Part shown: in pieces, positions 1 through 7,772 of the stretch | How positions within the stretch are numbered: the first letter of the stretch is position 1 | How the letters are laid out: each line of letters starts with the position of its first letter | Origin: Bacillus carboniphilus | Lineage (GTDB): Bacteria; Bacillota; Bacilli; Bacillales; JAIVKR01 | Direction of reading: 5' to 3' | DNA length: 64,000 bases | Assembly: GCF_020524035.2 (NCBI RefSeq) | Contig: NZ_CP129013.1 | Span: forward strand, 1,663,822 to 1,727,821 | Notes under the pieces: model-generated | What the model saw: the letters and a program-made list of their open reading frames with translations, nothing else | Told to the model about the DNA's origin: nothing | Databases searched by the model: none | Translations under genes and position numbers: made by a program

Positions 1-108
1 TTTTGTTAATCCATCTGCAAAATATTGTGTGAAAATTAAAGTAACTGATAAACCTAGTACCATTAACCATATTATTATGTGTTCCTTTATAGGTATTAGC
101 TTTTTCAT
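1..108 (-). CDS. N-terminal fragment of an unidentified membrane protein
   Basis: The first 36 codons of a gene that runs off the left edge of the window. The ATG at 106-108 (minus strand) is preceded by an AGGAGGG ribosome binding site with normal spacing. The fragment begins MKKLIPIKEH, then has a hydrophobic segment of about 20 residues (IIIWLMVLG...) typical of a membrane anchor or uncleaved signal. Nothing in it identifies a family. It is separated from the tRNA region by over 300 bp. Confidence 0.6.
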   Translation of the reverse strand, partial: MKKLIPIKEHIIIWLMVLGLSVTLIFTQYFADGLTK

Positions 109-432
109 GTAATCCCTCCTCACATCAATATTATAACACCCTCTACATAGGCTAAAATGAAAAATAGACTATCAACACTATCTAGTAAAAAATATCCATC
201 CTTTACTTAGTAAGGGTTTTTTACCTTTGCATTTTTTAGCAGGTCTTTAACCGCAAGTAATTTTATGATAATATGTTTTTGCATCCTTTCTTTCTCCTTT
301 TCCCTTTTATTAGCCAATTTAAGGATATCAAAAAGAGAGAGTAGGATGTTATTTTTTATGTTTTTTAGTTAGTCCTCAAACAAGCATCAGAATAATGTAC
401 ACTACCACATTCAGTATAGAGCCATATAAATA
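109..432. other. AT-rich intergenic stretch, no gene seen
   Basis: Between the membrane-protein fragment and the terminator at 433-467 I see no ORF with a credible ribosome binding site and no RNA structure. It presumably holds the promoter of the gene running off the left edge. Confidence 0.5.
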
Positions 433-467
433 GCAAAAAACGATGATTAGTTACAATCACCGTTTTT
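433..467 (-). terminator. Intrinsic terminator of the interrupted tRNA-Arg copy
   Basis: On the minus strand AACGGTGATT pairs with AATCATCGTT around a 6-nt loop and is followed by a T run. The same hairpin recurs at 772-808 behind the intact tRNA, so tRNA 3' end and terminator were duplicated together. Confidence 0.75.
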
Positions 468-475
468 TTATTTGA

Positions 476-669
476 CGTCCCAGGAGAGATTCGAACTCCC
501 GACCGACTCATTCTGGCTAATTACATCGTTTACATTTTCTTCATTCATTCTTCTTTTTTTCTTGGCGTCACACCAATCTCAGGCAGCTTATTCAAGGCGC
601 AGTTCGATTGGTGTGCTGGGTGATTATTCGAGGATGATTATTCTGTCGTGCTCTATCCAGCTGAGCTAC
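476..669 (-). pseudogene. tRNA-Arg copy with the anticodon arm replaced by a hairpin insert
   Basis: On the minus strand, 669-647 is the D-arm half of the tRNA-Arg(TCT) found at 814-887 and 507-476 is its T-arm and 3' acceptor half. The anticodon arm is missing; about 139 bp lies between the halves instead. That insert carries a perfect 10-bp stem (569-578 with 606-615, CACACCAATC/GATTGGTGTG) also present in the tandem repeats at 888-1341. The 5' acceptor bases no longer pair with the 3' acceptor, so it cannot be an ordinary tRNA. It is followed by the same terminator as the intact gene. Most likely a rearranged pseudogene; a group I intron is not supported because the insert is too short and lacks a conserved core. 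Confidence 0.6.
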
Positions 670-771
670 CTGCTAAATAATGTAGCTTACATGTGAAACA
701 ATCATTTATAAATCCATCTCCAAAGTTGTACTTTTACATCTTTCTTTATAGGATCATACTTTTTCAAATAT

Positions 772-808
772 GAAAAAAACGATGATTAGTTACAATCACC
801 GTTTTTTA
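772..808 (-). terminator. Intrinsic terminator of tRNA-Arg
   Basis: A 10-bp stem (778-787 with 794-803, minus strand) with a 6-nt loop, followed by seven T, begins 7 bp after the tRNA 3' end. It is nearly identical to the terminator at 433-467. Confidence 0.8.
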
Positions 809-813
809 TTTGA

Positions 814-887
<74 letters not shown>

Positions 888-1341
888 ATAGTTATAATAA
901 GTATTCAATTTGCTTTTCTTACCTTTTTCGTCACCCCAATCTCAGTCAGCTTATTCAAGGTGTGGCTCGATTGGTGTGCTTTTTCGCTCATTCATGGATG
1001 TTTATTCATTCGTGCTCTATCCAGCTGAGCTACTGGGACATAGTTATAATAAGTATTCAATTTGCTTTTCTTACCTTTTTCGTCACCCCAATCTCAGACA
1101 GCTTATTCAAGGTGTGGCTCGATTGGTGTGCTTGTTGCTCATTCATGGATGTTTATTCATTCGTGCTCTATCCAGCTGAGCTACTGGGACATAGTTATAA
1201 TAAGTATTCAATTTGCTTTTCTTACCTTTTTCGTCACCCCAATCTCAGTCAGCTTATTCAAGGAGTGGCTCGATTGGTGTGCTTGCTACTCATTCATGGA
1301 TGTTTATTCATTCGTGCTCTATCCAGCTGAGCTACTTGGAG
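888..1341 (-). repeat. Three tandem ~151 bp repeats: tRNA-Arg 5' half plus hairpin
   Basis: Units span about 888-1039, 1040-1190 and 1191-1341 and are nearly identical. On the minus strand each begins with the acceptor and D-arm half of tRNA-Arg. It continues through about 33 nt of linker to a hairpin (first unit 932-941 with 969-978; CACACCAATC/GATTGGGGTG, one mismatch), then an AT-rich stretch leading to the next tRNA start. The outermost unit has a degenerate acceptor (CTTGGAG on the plus strand). Tandem duplication with a breakpoint inside the tRNA would explain the array. Whether the units are transcribed or processed by RNase P cannot be told from sequence. Confidence 0.85.
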
Positions 1342-1428
1342 AAGTTATCTTACTAGTTAATTTCTCAATAACTCGCAACGACATTTTTTATTATATGACC
1401 ATATTAATATAAAGTCAATACTTTTTTT

Positions 1429-1465
1429 GAAATTTTTCGAGGAGAAATCCCCCTCGAAAAATTTC
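1429..1465 (-). terminator. Intrinsic terminator after ysnB
   Basis: A perfect 14-bp stem (1429-1442 with 1452-1465) followed by a T run on the minus strand. It overlaps the last base of the ysnB stop codon and closes the rph-rdgB-ysnB transcript. Confidence 0.8.
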
Positions 1466-1974
1466 TATGCTTTAAATGTACGACTCCAAGACTCGATATT
1501 CCTGCCTTGATCCGTGTAAAATAACACTTCTATTTCATCGTTTTGAACGGATAATATTGCATACGTTTTTTCTTTAAAAAGTCTAGGGAGGGCAATACTT
1601 CCTGGATTAATAAAGAGTAAATCGTCTATTTTTTCGACATAAGCTATATGAGAATGTCCGAAGCACACGATGTTTGCTCCTGCCTCTTTCGCCTTATATT
1701 TTAAACTGATTAAGTTGTTTTTAACGCCATACAAATGTCCATGCGTAACAAGAACATTTTTGTTATCTACGGGCTGAACAAGGTCATTTGGAAAAGAGGT
1801 ATTTAAATCACAATTCCCTCTGACCACAACGAATCCCTCTAAAGCATCATCCTTTTTTTGAAGTTCGCTATCACCACAATGAATCATTACATCTACTTCA
1901 TTTATATGCCTTTCCTTAATAGTAATTAGTTCTTCATTTAAGCCATGACTATCGCTAACGATAAGTGCTTTCAC
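1465..1974 (-). CDS. ysnB: YfcE/MJ0936-type metallophosphoesterase YsnB
   Basis: A 169-residue cytoplasmic calcineurin-like phosphodiesterase. The metal-binding motifs are in order: D8-x-H10 (VSDSH), GDS around 34-36, GNCD at 53-56, THGH at 77-80 and GHSH at 106-109. The length fits the single-domain YfcE family, whose physiological substrate is uncertain. It follows rdgB by 20 bp in the same direction, as in B. subtilis (rph-ysnA-ysnB), so it is probably the last gene of that operon. Confidence 0.85.
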   Translation of the reverse strand: MKALIVSDSHGLNEELITIKERHINEVDVMIHCGDSELQKKDDALEGFVVVRGNCDLNTSFPNDLVQPVDNKNVLVTHGHLYGVKNNLISLKYKAKEAGANIVCFGHSHIAYVEKIDDLLFINPGSIALPRLFKEKTYAILSVQNDEIEVLFYTDQGRNIESWSRTFKA

Positions 1975-1994
1975 AGTAAAACCCCTTTAGTACA

Positions 1995-2576
1995 TTATTG
2001 CTTTAATAAAACTTCAAACTTTTTCAATGCTTTTGCTCTGTGACTTATTTTGTTTTTTTGGTCTTTCGTTAGTTGAGCCATCGTACAACCTTTCTCTTTT
2101 ACAAAAAAGACTGGGTCATAACCAAAGCCTCCGTCTCCATGCGGTTCACTTGTTATTACACCTTCACAAGTTCCTTCTACAGTCATCGTTTCTTTTCCTG
2201 GTTCAGCTATGGCTAATACACAGTAAAATCTAGCCGCCCGTTTTTCTATACCTTCTAATTTCTTTAGTAATTTATTAATATTATCCTTGTCATTTTTGTT
2301 CTCTCCTGCATACCGAGCTGAATAGACTCCCGGTTCACCGTTTAATGCATCTACACTCAATCCGGAATCATCTGCTATGACTGTTTTATTTAATTTTTTC
2401 ATTAAGGTTTCAGCCTTTATTTTAGCATTTTCTTCAAAAGTTACGCCAGTCTCTTCAATTTCCATCGAATCATCTATATCTAGAAGGGATATTACCTTTA
2501 TTCCTTTAAGTTCGAACATTGTTTGGAATTCCTTTATTTTCCCTTTATTTTTTGTAGCAATTATTACTTCTTTCAT
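1995..2576 (-). CDS. rdgB: XTP/dITP diphosphatase (RdgB/HAM1)
   Basis: A 193-residue non-canonical purine NTP pyrophosphatase that hydrolyses ITP, dITP and XTP to monophosphates and so keeps deaminated purines out of DNA and RNA. The substrate-binding start ATKNKGKIKEF lies at 7-17, the catalytic ADDSGL motif at 68-73, and SHRAKAL near the C-terminus. The ATG is 2 bp from the rph stop, so the two are translationally coupled. The B. subtilis name is ysnA. Confidence 0.93.
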   Translation of the reverse strand: MKEVIIATKNKGKIKEFQTMFELKGIKVISLLDIDDSMEIEETGVTFEENAKIKAETLMKKLNKTVIADDSGLSVDALNGEPGVYSARYAGENKNDKDNINKLLKKLEGIEKRAARFYCVLAIAEPGKETMTVEGTCEGVITSEPHGDGGFGYDPVFFVKEKGCTMAQLTKDQKNKISHRAKALKKFEVLLKQ

Positions 2577-2578
2577 AG

Positions 2579-3320
2579 TCAGTCCCCTATTTTTTTTGTT
2601 ATTTCTCCTAGTACAGTTTTCTGAATATGTATCAATTCATCAATTCCTTTTTCGGCCAGATCAAGCAAATGATTTAGTTGTTGCCTAGAAAAAGTCGCTT
2701 CTTCGCCAGTACCTTGGATTTCGACTAATTCTTTATTTGATGTCATTACCACATTCATATCCACCTTAGCCGACGAATCTTCCCCATAATTAAGATCTAA
2801 TATTTCTCCTTCTTCTGCAATGATCCCTACCGATGTAGCTGCTAAATAAGAGTGAACGGGTAATTTTTTTAATTTTCCTTGTTCCACTAGTTTATTTAAA
2901 GCAATGGTCATCGCAACAAATGCTCCTGTAATAGATGCCGTTCTTGTCCCACCATCTGCCTGAATCACGTCACAATCAATCCAAACGGTACGCTCCCCAA
3001 TCTTTTCTAAGTTTACAACGGCCCTTAATGCACGTCCAATTAATCGCTGAATCTCCATCGTTCTTCCTGAAACCTTTCCTTTTGAAGATTCTCTAATCGT
3101 TCGTTGATCTGTCGCTCTCGGCAACATGGCGTATTCTGCTGTAATCCATCCTTTTCCTTCACCACGTAAAAAAGGGGGGGACACGATCTTCTATACTTGC
3201 ATTACATATTACTTTCGTCTCTCCCACTTGAATAAGAACAGAACCTTCTGGATGTTTAATGTAGTCTAACTGCATTTCTACTTGTCTTAATTGATCTGTA
3301 TTTCTTCCATCATTTCTCAT
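2579..3320 (-). CDS. rph: Ribonuclease PH (frame broken once)
   Basis: A phosphorolytic 3'-5' exoribonuclease that trims tRNA 3' ends. The start is the ATG at 3318-3320 ([10 protein letters not shown]), preceded by GGAGGG; a longer upstream extension has no support. The frame breaks at the run A6G7 (3168-3180). Removing one base joins DRVPPF directly to LRGEGKGW and gives about 246 residues, the normal family length. The rest ([22 protein letters not shown]) is intact. A sequencing error is more likely than a real mutation, since many neighbours carry the same type of break. Confidence 0.9.
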
Positions 3321-3357
3321 ATCGTTCCCTCCACTAAATGACCGTTCTAAACAAGGA

Positions 3358-3382
3358 AGAGGCAGCAATGAAGCTAGCCTCT
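3358..3382 (-). terminator. Possible terminator or attenuator between gerM and rph
   Basis: AGAGGC(T)AGC and GC(T)GCCTCT can pair around TTCATT on the minus strand, but the T run behind it is poor. Confidence 0.35.
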
Positions 3383-3428
3383 TTACTCACATCTACTTCA
3401 TACTCTTTAGTATAACAAAACCACTCAT

Positions 3429-4493
3429 TTAAAAACTACCTGTGTTAACTTTCTCTGGTCTTGTTACAGGCTCAGATAATTTCTCACCACCTTCTGTCAA
3501 TAAATCATCTTTTCCATTTACTTGAACAGATACACTGTTAATCCCTTCTTGTTCTGTTAATGTGAGGACTAACGCATTTAACACATGCTCTGATACTATT
3601 TTCTTTTCTCCATCAGCACTATGATAAAGAAATTCATTGAAATTTAATGTAACTACTCCATCTTCAACTTTTGGTTCGTCTAATAACTGTAGTTTCGGCT
3701 GAAAGTAACTCGTTAATCCATCTCCAGGTTCGGGACCATTAATTAGTTCATTTATAGCCGTTTGAAGCTTGTTATCATCAATCTGTACTCTCTTTGTTAC
3801 TGGAACATACATGATTTCCCCCTCATTTTCTGCTAAATAGTATAAAGTCATAGGAGAAGTAGCTGTAATATCAAGGGGACTATCAACATGGAGGTTAATT
3901 CCTTGATCTCTACTCATCCCTTTATCCGCTACCTTAAACCCACTTTCAGGCATCTCCGTTATCTCTTTTCCGTTTAACCATATCTTCACATTTTCGATCG
4001 TGTCGAATTGCGTTAATGTCCATGTAATCGATTGAGCAATTTTTTGCTCATCTTTTGAATTATAGTTAACAAATTCATTTGAAAAGTCTACAGTCGCTGT
4101 TCCATCCTTAATTGCAATTCCTTGTACAGTAGTATCTTGAGGTAGTACCGCTCGAAAACCGTTAGGAAGGATATTTGTTATTGGCCCACCTTCAATTAAG
4201 TATTCAATCACTTGTTGGGCAGGTTCATTGGTAGCTGGAAGTTGAAACGATTTAGGAACAACAAGGCCATCCTTATTAAATAAATAAAGCTCTTGAGCAA
4301 CTGTTGCTTTCTCACTTTCTTCGTTTTGTTCTGTTTTACCCTCTTCTGTTTCTTTTAAATAGGTCACTTCCTGATCAATATCTAAATTTTCTTCTTTATC
4401 TACTCCTAATCCCTCTAACATTCCACAACCACTCAATAATATAGAACATGAAAAAACTGCAGACAATATGATCCTTTTTTTACTGATGCTCAT
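3429..4493 (-). CDS. gerM: Spore germination/sporulation lipoprotein GerM
   Basis: A 354-residue exported lipoprotein. The N-terminus has charged residues, a hydrophobic stretch and the lipobox LLSGC with the lipid-modified cysteine at 23. Two GerMN repeats follow, roughly 85-200 and 215-340, each with the ATVDFS / VVTLNF type strand and a WLNGKE / VQVNGKD turn. In B. subtilis GerM is needed for cortex synthesis and germination. An AAGGGGGA site precedes the ATG. The position between racE and rph is the B. subtilis order. Confidence 0.92.
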   Translation of the reverse strand: MSISKKRIILSAVFSCSILLSGCGMLEGLGVDKEENLDIDQEVTYLKETEEGKTEQNEESEKATVAQELYLFNKDGLVVPKSFQLPATNEPAQQVIEYLIEGGPITNILPNGFRAVLPQDTTVQGIAIKDGTATVDFSNEFVNYNSKDEQKIAQSITWTLTQFDTIENVKIWLNGKEITEMPESGFKVADKGMSRDQGINLHVDSPLDITATSPMTLYYLAENEGEIMYVPVTKRVQIDDNKLQTAINELINGPEPGDGLTSYFQPKLQLLDEPKVEDGVVTLNFNEFLYHSADGEKKIVSEHVLNALVLTLTEQEGINSVSVQVNGKDDLLTEGGEKLSEPVTRPEKVNTGSF

Positions 4494-4575
4494 ACTTTTT
4501 CCCCCTTAAGGAAGTTTGTACTATTATGTATACGAGCCTTCAAAAAAAATAGACCAAAACAACTTTTTATTTCAA

Positions 4576-4608
4576 TTTAAAGAGACTATTCGCTTTGAAT
4601 AGTCTCCT
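4576..4608 (-). terminator. Terminator-like hairpin after racE
   Basis: A 10-bp perfect stem GAGACTATTC/GAATAGTCTC (4582-4591 with 4597-4606) lies just beyond the racE stop. The minus-strand tail TTTAAATT is only moderately T-rich. Confidence 0.6.
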
Positions 4609-4610
4609 TG

Positions 4611-5409
4611 TCAACCTAGTTGAATAGTTTGAACTTCGTTAATAGGGTAACCAAACCATTTCGATGTATTTCGTTGAAAACGACTATTTAAACCCGTTGT
4701 CAAAAATAGATTGTTTCCAGTATTTTCTTCCCGATTAAGCATTTGTCTATAAGCAAGTATAGTGCTCACATCTCTTGCTGTTTCATCACCCGAATGGATA
4801 ATATTAATATCTTTATCTAAAGACTTACTGATTAATCTTTTTAAAATAGGATAATGCGTACATCCTAGAATCAACGTATCTAACCTTTTCCCTTTTAACG
4901 GAAGCAACGACTTCGTAACCATACTTAGCTTCTTTTTTTTCATATTGACCACTTTCTACTAAAGGAACGAAATCGGGGCATGCTAAACTATAAACACTTA
5001 TCGAGCTATCAATCGCCTTTATTGCATCAGTATAAGCCTGACTATTGATTGTTCCGATTGTTCCAATCACGCCAATATTATGGTTGGTCGTTGCCTTTAT
5101 CGCCGCTCTTGCGCCCGGTTGAATAACCCCTACTACAGGAATATCAAGTTTTTCTTGAATATCACTTAATGCAACAGCTGTGGCCGTATTGCACGCAATT
5201 ACTAGCATTTTTATTTGATAGTTTTTCAGCAAATAGTTTGTCATTTCCCAAGTATATTTATGAACTTCTTCTTTTGGTCTTGGTCCATATGGACACCTTA
5301 ATGAGTCAGCTAAGTAAATGATTCTTTCTTTTGGTAACTGACGGAGGATTTCTCTAGCTACCGTCATCCCACCAACTCCTGAATCTATAACTCCAATTGG
5401 ATTATCCAA
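4611..5409 (-). CDS. racE: Glutamate racemase (frame broken once)
   Basis: Interconverts L- and D-glutamate for peptidoglycan and, in some bacilli, poly-gamma-glutamate. The N-terminal part has VIDSGVGG (Asp9) and IACNTATA with the first catalytic Cys at 73. The C-terminal part has LILGCTHYP with the second catalytic Cys. The frame is lost around an A8 run (T8 on the plus strand, 4933-4940). Dropping one A gives [18 protein letters not shown] and a total of about 265 residues, the usual length. The start is TTG at 5407-5409, with GAGG upstream overlapping the end of ysmB. The gene is normally essential, which argues for a sequence error. Confidence 0.88.
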
Positions 5410-5419
5410 AAAATCGACC

Positions 5420-5866
5420 TCATTCTGTTTTCATTTCTGTTTTTAATTTAGCTAATAATGAATCTAATTGTTTTTTTTGATCTATAGAAAAGTCGTTAAG
5501 AACGTCTTTTAAGTATAGTTGGCGCTTATTAATTACTTCTTCAATCATTCTTTCTCCTTCTTTCAAAAGATGAATTTGAACGACTCTTCGATCATCAGGG
5601 TTTTTTATTCGTATGACTAGGTGATTCTTTTCCATACGATCAATAAGATCTGTAGTTGTACTACAAGCTAAATACATTTTCTGCGATAACTCTCCTATTG
5701 TCATATCTCCTTCCTCCCATAACCATTGTAAAGCAATAAATTGAGGAGGTGTAATTGAATAGCTTGTTAATATTTCTCTACCCTTTTGTTTAATAATACT
5801 TGAAATATGACGCAATGATCTTTCTATATCAATTACATGATTATCTTCAATTTTAGAATTCGACAT
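5420..5866 (-). CDS. ysmB: MarR-family regulator YsmB
   Basis: A 148-residue winged-helix regulator of the MarR family. Helix-turn-helix residues around 50-85 ([20 protein letters not shown]) are followed by the wing [10 protein letters not shown]. It probably acts as a dimer. The gene lies between gerE and racE exactly as ysmB does in B. subtilis, and its stop is only 10 bp from the racE start, so the two may be cotranscribed. The target genes are unknown. Confidence 0.85.
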   Translation of the reverse strand: MSNSKIEDNHVIDIERSLRHISSIIKQKGREILTSYSITPPQFIALQWLWEEGDMTIGELSQKMYLACSTTTDLIDRMEKNHLVIRIKNPDDRRVVQIHLLKEGERMIEEVINKRQLYLKDVLNDFSIDQKKQLDSLLAKLKTEMKTE

Positions 5867-5904
5867 AAATAATCCCTTTCTTACAATACGTAATTAATAC
5901 ATAA

Positions 5905-5965
5905 TACATGTTCAAAAAATCGAAAAAAAGAGCGCTGAATAGAAAAGAACTGTTTGAACACGCAC
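5905..5965. repeat. Short dispersed repeat with GTTCAAA/TTTGAAC ends
   Basis: About 55 bp starting GTTCAAAAA, containing GCGCTGAATAGAAAAG and ending TTTGAACACGCAC. Related sequence occurs at 11092-11130, 16738-16770 and 19198-19305. Function unknown. Confidence 0.55.
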
Positions 5966-6035
5966 TATAAGTATTCTCTCTATTTTCTATGAAAAATGCA
6001 AGCCTAACTAACCTTTATAAAAGACGGATGTGCAC

Positions 6036-6066
6036 AAAAAAAAACCCGTTTATCCGAGTTTTTTAA
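6036..6066 (-). terminator. Terminator after gerE
   Basis: An A-rich stem AAAAAC.CG pairs with CG.GTTTTT with one mismatch, flanked by A and T runs, about 50 bp after the gerE stop. It could work in both directions. Confidence 0.5.
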
Positions 6067-6112
6067 ATATGAATATAAATGAACGGAAGGTAAATCATAT
6101 TCTCATTAACAC

Positions 6113-6337
6113 TTAAAGTTCTAGTTCTCCCATTCTAAGGAGTTCGACAACAGCTTGAGATCGTCCTTTAACACCAAGTTTTTGCATAGCATTAGAGATA
6201 TGATTCCTAACTGTCTTTTCGCTAATGAATAATTCGCTAGCGATTTCTTTTGTAGTTTTATCCTGAACAAGTAATTCAAAAACCTCTTTCTCTCTCTTGG
6301 TTAATAATGGCTTGTTTTGATATTCTTTTTCCTTCAA
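6113..6337 (-). CDS. gerE: Late mother-cell sporulation regulator GerE
   Basis: A 74-residue protein that is almost entirely a LuxR/GerE helix-turn-helix (LTKREKEVFELL, KEIASELFISEKTVRNHI). In B. subtilis it is a sigma-K-dependent activator and repressor of coat genes. The start is TTG at 6335-6337 with AAGGAGGGG nine bases upstream, an in-phase choice that yields the known GerE length. Its flanks (ysmA, ysmB) are the same as in B. subtilis. Confidence 0.93.
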   Translation of the reverse strand: MKEKEYQNKPLLTKREKEVFELLVQDKTTKEIASELFISEKTVRNHISNAMQKLGVKGRSQAVVELLRMGELEL

Positions 6338-6460
6338 ATACTGTACCCCTCCTTGCTATGGTGAGAGCTGATCTAACGGATGGGTATATAATTAGTCACC
6401 ATATCTTATGCTTGTTAGAGGGCATCTGTGACATCAAAACAGCTATTATTTCTCGAATAT

Positions 6461-6937
6461 TTAAATATGGTTGCTCTCCTTGCTATTCATAACCTCTAAC
6501 ATTTTTTTCTTGTCCTCCTCATTCCAAGGAGCACTTTTTCCTGTTCGTTTTGAAATCTGTACCATCGATCCACGACCAACAAAGCAAAGCTGACCAGATA
6601 TATTTTCAGCTAAGTAATGAATATCCATGGATGATGTACCAAACTTGTCAATATTCACACCAATGGTCAATTCCTCACCAAAATATACTTGCCTTAGGAA
6701 GTCACATTGTAAATCTGCAACTACAGGAATCACTTCTGACTGTTGAAAATCTTGGTTATATCCAAGATGCTTAAAGAATTCAAACCGTGCTTCTTCAAAA
6801 TAAGTGAAGGGAACTGTATTGTTCATGTGGCCAAACATATCTGTCTCACTAAATCGCACCTTTGTTTTATGAAAAAAAGTAAATTCTTCTTTCCAATCCT
6901 CTATTGAACTTTCAATATATTTAATTTTCAAGTTCAT
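6461..6937 (-). CDS. ysmA: YbgC-like acyl-CoA thioesterase (YsmA)
   Basis: A 158-residue hot-dog-fold protein. The 4-hydroxybenzoyl-CoA thioesterase signature RFSETDMFGHMNN is at 29-40, with the probable catalytic Asp33. The substrate is not predictable. The AGGAGG site is only 2 bp from the ATG at 6935-6937 but 8 bp from the TTG two codons later (6931), so translation may begin there. The gene lies between the sdhB terminator and gerE, the ysmA position of B. subtilis. Confidence 0.8.
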   Translation of the reverse strand: MNLKIKYIESSIEDWKEEFTFFHKTKVRFSETDMFGHMNNTVPFTYFEEARFEFFKHLGYNQDFQQSEVIPVVADLQCDFLRQVYFGEELTIGVNIDKFGTSSMDIHYLAENISGQLCFVGRGSMVQISKRTGKSAPWNEEDKKKMLEVMNSKESNHI

Positions 6938-6957
6938 CGCCTCCTAATTATTAAACT

Positions 6958-7000
6958 AAAAAAGGACTAACTCATTCATTAATCATGGAGTTAGCCCTTC
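6958..7000 (-). terminator. Intrinsic terminator of sdhCAB
   Basis: AAGGGCTAACTC pairs with GAGTTAGTCCTT (6962-6973 with 6988-6999) and is followed by TTTTTA on the minus strand, immediately behind sdhB. Confidence 0.8.
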
Positions 7001-7007
7001 TAGTTGT

Positions 7008-7772
7008 TTAAATACTTTTATCACTACCAAAGAAATTTTTAAATGACTGAATACTTGTATCTCGGTTAAGCGCGGCAATTGATGTTGTTAGTGGTATTCC
7101 TTTTGGACAAGATTGTACACAGTTTTGCGAATTACCACAATTCGCAAGCCCACCCTCGTCCATGATGGTTTCTAAACGCTCTGATTTATTCATTTCACCC
7201 GTTGGATGAGCATTAAATAAACGAACTTGTGAAAGAGGTGCTGGACCAATAAAGTTCGATTTACTATTTACATTTGGACAAGCCTCTAAACATACACCAC
7301 AAGTCATACACTTAGATAATTCATATGCCCATTGACGTTTTTTTTCAGGCATACGAGGCCCTGGTCCTAAATCGTATGTCCCATCAATAGGAATCCATGC
7401 TTTTACCTTTTTAAGCGAATCAAACATTCGACTTCGATCAATTTGAAGATCACGAATGACAGGAAATGTTTTCATTGGCTCTAATTTAATGGGTTGAGAT
7501 AATTTGTCGACTAAAGCTGTACAAGATTGCATCGGCTTCCCATTGATAACCATCGAGCAAGCTCCACATACCTCTTCCAAACAGTTCATATCCCAAGTAA
7601 CAGGAGTTGTTTCTTCTCCTTTAGCATTTACAGGATTACGTCTAATCTCCATTAAACATGAGATAACATTTAAATTAGGGCGGTAAGGAATCTCAAATGT
7701 TTCTTCATATGGTTTCGAGTTGGTATTGTCTTGTCTTACAATAGTAAGCTTAACCGTTTTATTTTCGCTCAT
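7008..7772 (-). CDS. sdhB: Succinate dehydrogenase iron-sulfur subunit
   Basis: A 254-residue subunit that carries electrons from the flavoprotein to the membrane quinone. Cluster ligands are all present: [2Fe-2S] at C64, C69, C72, C84; [4Fe-4S] at C155, C158, C161 with C222; [3Fe-4S] at C165, C212, C218. The ATG abuts the sdhA stop. It is the last gene of sdhCAB, closed by the terminator at 6958-7000. Confidence 0.97.
   Translation of the reverse strand: MSENKTVKLTIVRQDNTNSKPYEETFEIPYRPNLNVISCLMEIRRNPVNAKGEETTPVTWDMNCLEEVCGACSMVINGKPMQSCTALVDKLSQPIKLEPMKTFPVIRDLQIDRSRMFDSLKKVKAWIPIDGTYDLGPGPRMPEKKRQWAYELSKCMTCGVCLEACPNVNSKSNFIGPAPLSQVRLFNAHPTGEMNKSERLETIMDEGGLANCGNSQNCVQSCPKGIPLTTSIAALNRDTSIQSFKNFFGSDKSI

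Noticed and set aside
476-669. Group I intron in tRNA-Arg
   Set aside because: The insert is only about 139 bp, lacks P3-P7 core elements, and the anticodon stem itself is gone instead of being interrupted.
930-1000. 28-residue ORF (MSEKAHQSS...) in the hairpin of each tandem unit
   Set aside because: The frame is open, but differences from the diverged copy are mostly amino-acid changing while the stem is kept, so RNA structure explains it better than coding.
888-1341. Possible CRISPR array
   Set aside because: The repeats are ~151 bp head-to-tail copies with no unique spacers and no cas genes nearby.
4825-4960. racE break as an 11-bp deletion between TCGTTGC repeats
   Set aside because: Possible from the YEVVA similarity, but one extra A in the A8 run gives the right total length and fits the pattern of the other breaks, so it is simpler.
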